49,785 nt of DNA from positions 1 through 49,785 of the forward strand of contig CANPJW010000018.1 of the NCBI GenBank assembly GCA_947574505.1. The letters run 5' to 3'. The stretch comes from an uncultured Bacteroides sp. (lineage in GTDB: Bacteria; Bacteroidota; Bacteroidia; Bacteroidales; Bacteroidaceae). Below are positions 43,643-49,785 of the stretch, one piece after another. The translations under genes and the position numbers were made by a program. The notes under the pieces were generated by a model. It saw only the letters and a list, made by a program, of their open reading frames with translations. It did not search any database and had not been told where the DNA came from. The stretch's first letter is position 1, and each line of letters begins with the position of its first letter.

Positions 43643-44758
43643 ATGAAGTATATATATGCTGTCTGTTTTCTGTTATTAGTATGTGGCTGTCATAAAGAAA
43701 ATGACACCCCTGTTGTTTTACCTGCACGGACACTATTGGTTTATCTGGGAGGAGATAATAATCTTGATGCCGAAACCTATGACAAACTTGTTCAAATTAA
43801 AAATGGATGGGAAGACGGGACAGATGGAAATATAATAGTGTATCAGGATACACCATTTAAGGACTCTCCACGATTGATGGAAATTGATGGAAAAAGTGAG
43901 AAAGGCTATATTACCATACATACCTATGACCAAGAAAACTCAGCCTCCCCCCAAGTGCTTAAACGAGTTATAAACGACGTAACTCGGCTTTATCCTGCTA
44001 AAAGCTACGGTCTAATCGTGTTTTCCCATGGCAGTGGCTGGCTTCCTCCACATACATTGGTTAATGGCTCGCGGTCTATCATCATCGATAATGACAATGA
44101 AATGGAAATAACAGATTTTGCCATGGCCCTCCCGGACCATTTATTTGAATTCATAATCTTTGAAGCATGTAATATGGCAGGTATTGAGGTGGCTTATGAA
44201 TTAAGAAATAAAGCAGCATATATCATGGCTTCCTCTGCCCCAGTAGTATCTCCGGGATTTACTCCTATCTATGCCGGCAGTATTTCCTGTCTGCTTGAAG
44301 AAAATGCTGATTTGCAAAGATTTGCAGAAAATTATTTTCATTATTGGAATTTGATGGAAGGCGATAAACGTTCTGCTACCATTAGCATAATAAAAACTGC
44401 CGGATTATCAAATTTAGCGAATTTGATACGACAGATCAATACGGAAATATCCGGCTCTTTTCTCCCGGTCGGTAACCTTCAAAATTATGATGGAGTTTTA
44501 AAAGCCCCATTCTATTTTTTTGATTTCGCTCAATATTATCAATCATTATCAGATGAAAATACATACAATGTACTTCAAGAGTGTATCAGCCAATGTGTGG
44601 TTTACAAAAGAAATACTCCTTTTTATGCTACGGAAGAAGGAACATTCCCTATCACGGCCTTTTCAGGTATGACCACTTTTATCATGCAGAGAGAACTTAA
44701 TGACTTGAATGAAGAATATACAAAACTACAATGGTATAAAGATATTAATACACATTAG
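43643..44758 (+). CDS. C11 (clostripain-type) cysteine protease lipoprotein
   Basis: 371 residues from ATG 43643; a TTG two codons earlier is less likely. The signal peptide ends at lipobox Cys16 (VCGC). Two blocks match the clostripain family: the catalytic His129 in LIVFSHGSGW and the catalytic Cys176 in FIIFEACNMAG, at the expected spacing. ARTLLVYLGGDNNLD (28-42) is the usual N-terminal strand of the fold. Clostripain-like proteases cut after Arg or Lys; several Bacteroides homologues are cell-surface enzymes that can activate toxins or process other surface proteins. The gene stands 34 bp after the terminator of the large lipoprotein gene, so it may be a low-level read-through partner or have its own promoter. 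I saw no clear -7 element. Confidence 0.88.
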   Translation: MKYIYAVCFLLLVCGCHKENDTPVVLPARTLLVYLGGDNNLDAETYDKLVQIKNGWEDGTDGNIIVYQDTPFKDSPRLMEIDGKSEKGYITIHTYDQENSASPQVLKRVINDVTRLYPAKSYGLIVFSHGSGWLPPHTLVNGSRSIIIDNDNEMEITDFAMALPDHLFEFIIFEACNMAGIEVAYELRNKAAYIMASSAPVVSPGFTPIYAGSISCLLEENADLQRFAENYFHYWNLMEGDKRSATISIIKTAGLSNLANLIRQINTEISGSFLPVGNLQNYDGVLKAPFYFFDFAQYYQSLSDENTYNVLQECISQCVVYKRNTPFYATEEGTFPITAFSGMTTFIMQRELNDLNEEYTKLQWYKDINTH

Positions 44759-44960
44759 AGAATATGTATAACACTGACAAACAATGATATAGCAAATTCA
44801 GTAGAAGAAGTATATCTTATTGCAGAATAGATAGATTCTAAATACTTTTCAAAGTATCCTTTAAAGGACAGAATGCCAATATATATGGACAGAAACAGGT
44901 GATTATCCATTAATAGGAAACGGAAAAACTTGTCATAAGCAGAAAAAACAAATCCTTTAT
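44759..44960. other. Spacer before the ATPase gene
   Basis: About 200 bp of AT-rich sequence after the C11 protease gene. I see no hairpin with a T-run and no small gene with good start context. Confidence 0.4.
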
Positions 44961-44991
44961 TTGCTTTGTTTGTCATTTACTAATATCTTTG
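44961..44991 (+). promoter_or_regulatory. Promoter of the ATPase/nuclease gene
   Basis: TTG (44961-44963) is followed after 20 bp by TATCTTTG (44984-44991), a complete Bacteroides promoter. Its start point near 44998 supports ATG 45024 and excludes the longer frame. Confidence 0.7.
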
Positions 44992-45023
44992 TTTTATCAT
45001 TCATTCTAGAACCGCAACAAAAT

Positions 45024-46634
45024 ATGAAATACCCTATTGGAATACAGAGTTTTGACCAAATCCGTGAAGATGGCTATGTATATGTGGATAAGACCGGTTT
45101 GATTTACAACTTGGTAACACAAGGCAAGACTTATTTCTTGAGCCGTCCACGCCGTTTTGGCAAAAGCCTGCTGGTAAGTACCCTTGCCTGTTATTTCCAG
45201 GGACGCAAAGATTTGTTTGCCGGACTGGAAATCGACGGATTGGAAAAGGACTGGTATGAGTATCCTATCTTCCGTATAGACTTTAATGGAGGACTGTATA
45301 CACAACCCGGAATTCTGGAGGCTACCATTGAAGGCTATTTAGGGAACTGGGAAGATATTTATGGCAAGAATCCTAATTATACAACCATAGGAACCCGTTT
45401 CATTGAAATACTTCGCCGGGCTTATGAACAGACAGGGCGGCGTGCGGTGGTTCTGATTGATGAATATGACAAACCTATTTTGGATGTATTAGATACGGAA
45501 GCTTGTTTTTATGATGATTATGGAAAGCAAGTTCTGTTGGAGAACCATAACCGGGAAATATTGAAATCCTTTTATTCTACCTTTAAAGGAGCCGATCAAT
45601 ACTTGAGATTCGTATTGTTGACCGGAGTAACAAAGTTTTCCCAAGTAAGTGTTTTCAGTGGATTTAACCAGCCTAAGGATATCAGTATGGATGAACGGTA
45701 CGAAGCCTTGTGCGGTATCACCCAGAATGAGCTGGAAGCATTTTTCGAAGAACCCACCATACAGTTGGCTGCTAAATATCAGTACACAGTGAAAGAAATG
45801 AAGGAACTTCTCAGACGGCAATATGACGGATATCATTTTGGAGAGAGGATGACCGACATTTACAATCCGTTCAGCATTCTTAATGCTTTTGACAGTATGG
45901 CAATTCGTGATTACTGGTTCTCTACAGGTACTCCCACCTATTTGGTTCGTCTGCTGCAACACAGCCGCGAGCAGATAAACGAACTTGCCGGACGTTATTA
46001 TGTTCCCTCTTTGTTTGTGGATTATAAGGCTGATGTGGAACAGCCTCTACCCATGATTTATCAGAGCGGATATCTCACTATTAAAGAATATAATAGACGT
46101 ATGGGAACTTATCTGCTTGATTTTCCCAATAATGAGGTGCGTAAAGGGTTCTTGTCCGTATTGGCAGCACATTATTTGAAACCCGGAGGTGGAGAGGTCA
46201 ACAGCTGGATTATCGATGCTGTTACTTGCCTTGAGCAAGGGAACACCTCCGCTTTTTGTGATTCTCTGACCGCCTTTCTTGCAAGCATCCCGTATGACTC
46301 TCACGCTTCCTTGAAGGAATTGGATATGACTGAGAAACATTTCCAATACACTTTTTATCTGATTCTCCGTTTGATAGGAGTTTATTGCCGTGCAATCCAT
46401 TGTGAGAACCGCCAGAGCTTCGGACGAGTGGACTGCATATTGGAAATGGACGAATATGTTTACATTTTCGAATTCAAGATGGACGGAACAGCAGAGGAGG
46501 CTTTACAGCAAATAGCAGAGAAAGGCTATGCCCGATCTTATTTGACCGATAACCGTAAAATAGTCTGTATCGGGGTGAATTTTTCTTCCCTTACACGTAC
46601 TGTGGAAGAATGGAAGGAAATAATTTACAGGTAA
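45024..46634 (+). CDS. AAA-ATPase-like protein with PD-(D/E)XK nuclease domain
   Basis: 536 residues from ATG 45024. The N-terminal part is the AAA-ATPase-like family that is highly repeated in Bacteroides: MKYPIGIQSFDQIREDGYVYVDKT, Walker A-like SRPRRFGKSLL (40-50), and Walker B VVLIDEYDK (142-150). The C-terminal end is a PD-(D/E)XK nuclease-type domain with Asp470 (GRVDCIL) and Glu483-x-Lys485 (IFEFK). No signal peptide, so cytoplasmic. The combined layout (PF09820 plus a DUF1703-like nuclease) has no established function; a role in DNA or mobile-element biology or in defence has been considered only by inference. It is a single-gene unit flanked by surface-protein genes. Confidence 0.9.
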   Translation: MKYPIGIQSFDQIREDGYVYVDKTGLIYNLVTQGKTYFLSRPRRFGKSLLVSTLACYFQGRKDLFAGLEIDGLEKDWYEYPIFRIDFNGGLYTQPGILEATIEGYLGNWEDIYGKNPNYTTIGTRFIEILRRAYEQTGRRAVVLIDEYDKPILDVLDTEACFYDDYGKQVLLENHNREILKSFYSTFKGADQYLRFVLLTGVTKFSQVSVFSGFNQPKDISMDERYEALCGITQNELEAFFEEPTIQLAAKYQYTVKEMKELLRRQYDGYHFGERMTDIYNPFSILNAFDSMAIRDYWFSTGTPTYLVRLLQHSREQINELAGRYYVPSLFVDYKADVEQPLPMIYQSGYLTIKEYNRRMGTYLLDFPNNEVRKGFLSVLAAHYLKPGGGEVNSWIIDAVTCLEQGNTSAFCDSLTAFLASIPYDSHASLKELDMTEKHFQYTFYLILRLIGVYCRAIHCENRQSFGRVDCILEMDEYVYIFEFKMDGTAEEALQQIAEKGYARSYLTDNRKIVCIGVNFSSLTRTVEEWKEIIYR

Positions 46635-46931
46635 GATTTAGTCATAGTCAGCCTAAAGCGTTAAACAAAAGATTGCCTTCCACTATTTTTTATGGGAATA
46701 TACCGGTAAGAATGTTTATGCTGTTGCCGGCATAACACATTTAATTTTCATCTTTTTATCATTTTGTTTTTCTTTTTGCTAAGAATGAATTATTTTCGCA
46801 GCCGAACACAAGTTTAATTTCTTACCGACAATAAGCAGACATGCTTTAATCCTCGACCAATTCAACTTGTCCTCATTTTAATTTTAACGGATAAGCTGAT
46901 GTTTTGTCCCTCACTATTATAAAATAAAAGA
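46635..46931. other. Spacer upstream of the fimbrillin-like genes
   Basis: A 297-bp AT-rich gap. TATTTTCG at 46791-46798 is one mismatch from a -7 element, but no -33 TTG lies at the right distance. There is no inverted repeat of the type that borders invertible promoters, and no small gene. Confidence 0.4.
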
Positions 46932-47927
46932 ATGAAAAGATCACTGTATGTATCGCTATTGACGATCATGTACTTCTCTGCCTGCCAAGGTAGTGAGGAA
47001 CTAGAGCAATCACAAGAAAAAGAGTACACGGTATCCATTATGGCAAGAATCGGGAAAACAGTTTCCGGAGCACGCTACTTGCAAGATCATGAAAATGCCA
47101 TCGCTAGTTTTAGTAAAACCGATGATATAGGTGTTTTTATGGACAATGACAGTGCCGTCCGCTGGATATTCGATGGAACTTCCTGGACTACAGAAAAGAG
47201 TGTCTTTTGGAAAGATAAAAACCAGGAACATACTTTTTACGCATATTATCCCCACTCCGGTTCCAAAGCCGAAAGTAAGGAAAATATAAAAATGCCTTCT
47301 CTCGACAGCCAGAACGGGACTTGGGAAAATATTGACCAATATGACTTTCTAGTAGCATCCAGGAAGCTTTCCTACGATACCGACCTTGGCAATGTGGCCT
47401 TTTCGGGCGATTATTCATTTAAGCACGTTTTGTCACTATTAAAGATAAACATAAAGGGTGAAGGAGATATGGCACAGGCCGTTATTGACAAAATCAGACT
47501 TGAAGGAAATGGGTTGACGACCCAAGGATACTACTCCTTTGAAACGAACAGCATCACCATCAGCGAAACTCCCAAGGAAACCTTCCAGATTACTCCGTCA
47601 CACACCATGAACAATCAGGATATTTCTTTTTATTTTATCCTGAACGGGGGCGAGAATGACGGAAATATTGATCCGAAAGCCGTGAAAAACCATTCTGTTA
47701 ATCTCACCATTGAATATACCCGTAACAACAAATATTACATAACACGACGAGACGACCTGTCTCCGGGCTTATTGTCCGGATGTATTCATAAATACAATAT
47801 TGTAGTAAAAGACGGAAATGTAATTATAACGGGAGGAAGTATTTCGGGTTGGACTCCGGGAAATGAAGAAGAGGATATAGTTATAAATGGAGAAGAAATA
47901 AACCCACAAACAAATAATATGTTATGA
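46932..47927 (+). CDS. Fimbrillin-like (Mfa-like) lipoprotein
   Basis: 331 residues. A short signal peptide ends at lipobox Cys18 (FSAC). The sequence fits the fimbrillin superfamily of Bacteroidales: an N-terminal donor-strand-type region, FSKTDDIGVFMDND (about 55-68), W-F-D-G-T-S-W, YYPHSGSKAE, FKHVLSLLKINIKG (about 163-176) and a C-terminal LLSGCIHKYNIVVKDGNVIITGGSISGWTPG segment. Such proteins are lipidated, carried to the surface, cut by an Arg/Lys protease, and polymerise into type V pili. The arginine-rich cleavage region is not obvious here. The gene overlaps the next one by four bases, forming a pair. Confidence 0.85.
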   Translation: MKRSLYVSLLTIMYFSACQGSEELEQSQEKEYTVSIMARIGKTVSGARYLQDHENAIASFSKTDDIGVFMDNDSAVRWIFDGTSWTTEKSVFWKDKNQEHTFYAYYPHSGSKAESKENIKMPSLDSQNGTWENIDQYDFLVASRKLSYDTDLGNVAFSGDYSFKHVLSLLKINIKGEGDMAQAVIDKIRLEGNGLTTQGYYSFETNSITISETPKETFQITPSHTMNNQDISFYFILNGGENDGNIDPKAVKNHSVNLTIEYTRNNKYYITRRDDLSPGLLSGCIHKYNIVVKDGNVIITGGSISGWTPGNEEEDIVINGEEINPQTNNML

Positions 47928-49240
47928 ATTATAGATTAACCGAATTAAAGGTGCTTCTGTTTCTATTGCTACTGTCTGCTGTTTCTTGCCAACGCCCGAT
48001 GTATGATGAAGAAGACGATGAAGACGGAGTCTCGCAAACAAATCTTCCTTTAAAGATATCTGCCAGGTCTAGCGGAGAATCCCAGATTAATTATCCGGCC
48101 TATATCTATGCGTTTGCAGAGGACGGCAGCTGTTCTGCCAGTCTGAAAATGACAGATAACGCCCAGATTGAAATGAAGTTACCTCCTGCCCGATATACTA
48201 TTGTTGCAATAGCCGGTTTGGGAGAAGAATATATCGTTCCGAAAGATCCTAGCCTTGATGATGTAATTGTTATGAAAGAAAATAACAGAAGCTCACGCGC
48301 GCTAATGATGGGCACTTCAACTGTGACAATTGCCAATAAGAAAAATATATCTGTTTCTGTAACCCTCTATTATGCTGTATCTTTAGTCAATATCAGTTTG
48401 GAAGATATACCGGCAAACGTTAAAAAGGTGAGTTTGCAGATTTCGCCTTTATATTCTTCCCTGTCGTTTACAAGGGAGTATTCCGGCAAAGACAAGAGTA
48501 CGGAAATTATTTGTGAGTCTGAGCCGGGTGGAATTTGGAGTGCAAAGCCTTTTTATATTTTTCCGGGGAGCGGCTCTCAGACTGTTTTTTCCATAACCTT
48601 GGAAGATAATAGTCAGACAAAGACGTTTGGATACACTTTCAAAGGAAAGCCGGAAGCGAACGTGCCATTGAATATCGGGGGTAGCTATTCGGGTGATGTC
48701 ACGGTAGGGGGCAGTTTGATATCAGGTGAATGGAAGGCTCCGGTAGACATCAAATTCAATTTTGGCGGTGCTGATGAAGGTAATGGCGGTAGTGAGCCGC
48801 CTCCCATTAATCCGGATCTTTCCGGGCTACCCGAAATTGGCGGTATCTGGAACGGCGGTATTGTAGCTGGCATAGAGAATGCAAGTTCCACAGGGGCGGA
48901 TATTTTGTTGATGAGTCTGGATGAGTGGAGTGGATTCGCTTCCGATGTGCGGAATATCATACAGGAGGAGGAAGCAGACGGATGGCATCTTCCGACTGAA
49001 GAGGAGGCAAAAATATTGCATAAGACGTTCAGCGGATCATCACTGGATGAACTGAATGAAACCATAGAGGGATTAAGAAACGGAGACCCGTTATTGGATA
49101 TTGAGAAACGGTATGTATATGATCATAACGGGAGCATATATGCATTCGGATTTAAAACCTCATCCAAATTTTTACAGGCAGGGAGTACGGTGAAATACAA
49201 AATACGTTTGGTATGCAGCGCTCATTATGATGCCGGATGA
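47924..49240 (+). CDS. Mfa2/FimB-like lipoprotein with a C-terminal Lcl/FISUMP-like domain
   Basis: 438 residues starting in the ATGA overlap with the previous stop. Lipobox Cys22 (AVSC), then a very acidic stretch (MYDEEDDEDG). Residues about 40-280 have the two beta-sandwich character of fimbrial anchor/tip proteins of the Mfa2/FimB group (PARYTIVAIAGLG, TLYYAVSLVNISLEDIP, and a Pro- and Gly-rich end). A linker rich in Gly and Pro (281-300) leads to a separate domain (300-438) with WNGGIVAGIE, DGWHLPTEEEAK (352-363) and YKIRLV near the end, a pattern like that of Lcl/DUF1566 or Fibrobacter-type paralogous domains. It may display a ligand-binding module at the pilus tip or base. The fusion is my reading of the motifs. 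Confidence 0.75.
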   Translation: MNYRLTELKVLLFLLLLSAVSCQRPMYDEEDDEDGVSQTNLPLKISARSSGESQINYPAYIYAFAEDGSCSASLKMTDNAQIEMKLPPARYTIVAIAGLGEEYIVPKDPSLDDVIVMKENNRSSRALMMGTSTVTIANKKNISVSVTLYYAVSLVNISLEDIPANVKKVSLQISPLYSSLSFTREYSGKDKSTEIICESEPGGIWSAKPFYIFPGSGSQTVFSITLEDNSQTKTFGYTFKGKPEANVPLNIGGSYSGDVTVGGSLISGEWKAPVDIKFNFGGADEGNGGSEPPPINPDLSGLPEIGGIWNGGIVAGIENASSTGADILLMSLDEWSGFASDVRNIIQEEEADGWHLPTEEEAKILHKTFSGSSLDELNETIEGLRNGDPLLDIEKRYVYDHNGSIYAFGFKTSSKFLQAGSTVKYKIRLVCSAHYDAG

Positions 49241-49262
49241 CCCATTCATATACTAGAAAAGG

Positions 49263-49305
49263 GCATTCACACTTCTTGACAATATATGCTTGAGAGTGTG
49301 AATGC
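49263..49305. terminator. 11-bp inverted repeat after the Mfa2-like gene
   Basis: GCATTCACACT (49263-49273) and AGTGTGAATGC (49295-49305) form a perfect stem with a 21-nt loop, 22 bp after the stop codon. There is no T-run on the plus strand, so it is either an atypical terminator or a protein site. Confidence 0.5.
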
Positions 49306-49367
49306 GTCTAATCGACTTCCATACTGGGAATCTCATTTCCATAGATAAATTCTCAATTAATTGAAAG

Positions 49368-49736
49368 TTAACATTCTACCACCCGGTATACATTTCCCTT
49401 GGTGGTATGTACCCGTTCGCCCAGCTGGGGCAGGATACGGCTCAGGCTGTAGGCGGTCATCCCTCTCATGATCGAAGGATGGGCTGCCTTCATGCGTTCA
49501 AACAGTTGGGTGGCGGAGAGGCTAAGCACTTCCTGCGGATTGTCCTCTTCTGTAGCAAAGCGAAAGCAAAGGCGGAACACCTCTTCTTCGGGTACATGCT
49601 TGTAGAATAGGGCATTATGTTGCTGTATAGTCTGTTCCTCTTCTTTATTGAACCAGCTTCGTTCACCGGATAGAAGTTCTGTTTTAAGCTGGGCGTACAA
49701 TTGCTTATGCTCTACGGACGTGGTGCAGTCTATGGC
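49368..49736 (-). pseudogene. Truncated C-terminal fragment of a VirE-like gene
   Basis: A minus-strand frame of about 120 codons with no ATG near its upstream end; the frame is closed by TGA at 49737-49739. Its translation from the first homologous residue (IDCTTSVEHKQLYAQLKTEL) matches residues 300-418 of the VirE-like protein at 325-1581 (IDCTPLEHKQLFAQLKAEL), including IMRGMT and the end motif HTTKGNVYRVV. The nucleotide sequences are clearly diverged, so this is an old paralogue. Upstream of the break the sequence is unrelated. The break may be a deletion or an insertion boundary close to the window edge. Confidence 0.75.
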
Positions 49737-49785
49737 TCACCCGATAAATCAGGGGGAAAATTCTTTAATTCTATAGAAGATTTGC

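Noticed and set aside
46635..46931. Invertible promoter (phase variation) ahead of the fimbrillin-like genes
   Set aside because: No flanking inverted repeats of useful length were found around a promoter, and no invertase gene is nearby.
49740..49785. Possible end of a transposase or other gene at the right edge (minus frame ending at 49749)
   Set aside because: Only about 12 codons are visible, too few to support any assignment.

Overview
This is a chromosomal segment of a gut Bacteroidales bacterium, most likely a Bacteroides/Phocaeicola species. The evidence is two SusC/SusD pairs, a hybrid two-component regulator (HTCS), a Ser-type sulfatase, a GH95 fucosidase, many lipoproteins with acidic residues after the lipobox Cys, a fimbrillin/Mfa2-like pair, and promoters with the Bacteroides -7 element TAnnTTTG in place of a -10 box. 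The species cannot be fixed from the sequence alone. I saw no rRNA, tRNA, CRISPR array or intact transposase.

Layout. 1-1641: a striking palindromic repeat array upstream of a VirE-like P-loop protein. 1760-3018: fucO with its own promoter and terminator. 3067-9531: an unknown secreted protein, a SusC/SusD pair and a calcineurin-like phosphoesterase, probably a uptake locus for a phosphorylated nutrient. 9542-10807 (minus): a DUF2851 protein. 10860-16743: one long co-directional run, dapB - lepB - degenerate lepB paralogue - wbqC-like - SDR oxidoreductase - uxuA, ending at a strong terminator. 16773-30208: a polysaccharide utilization locus with SusC/SusD and a sulfatase on the plus strand, and the HTCS and a GH95 alpha-L-fucosidase on the minus strand. 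A 21-bp-spaced direct repeat in front of susC is the likely regulator site. 30268-34854: M16 peptidase (minus), then LOG-family protein, SIS-domain arabinose-5-phosphate isomerase, PfkB kinase and GH18 lipoprotein (plus). 34865-39297 (minus): a tightly packed operon of a flavodoxin/ferredoxin protein, mnmA and an M1 aminopeptidase. 39298-43608: a long AT-rich spacer, an AraC-type regulator, and a 1041-residue surface lipoprotein with a short collagen-like segment. 43643-46634: a C11 (clostripain-type) lipoprotein and an AAA-ATPase/PD-(D/E)XK protein. 46932-49240: a fimbrillin-like/Mfa2-like pair. 49368-49736 (minus): a broken C-terminal copy of the VirE-like gene found at the left end.

How the parts work together. 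The HTCS locus reads as a dedicated system for a sulfated, alpha-fucosylated host-type glycan: the SusC/SusD pair imports it, the sulfatase and GH95 trim it, and the HTCS senses a breakdown product. The first SusC/SusD locus has no linked regulator and pairs import with phosphate removal. The right third of the window is mostly cell-surface functions (large lipoprotein, protease, fimbrial subunits). The most unexpected items are a second signal peptidase I that has lost both catalytic residues, four 10-bp palindromes spaced exactly 22 bp apart in front of the VirE-like gene, and an MnmA with a three-cysteine pattern whose gene overlaps that of a flavodoxin/ferredoxin protein.
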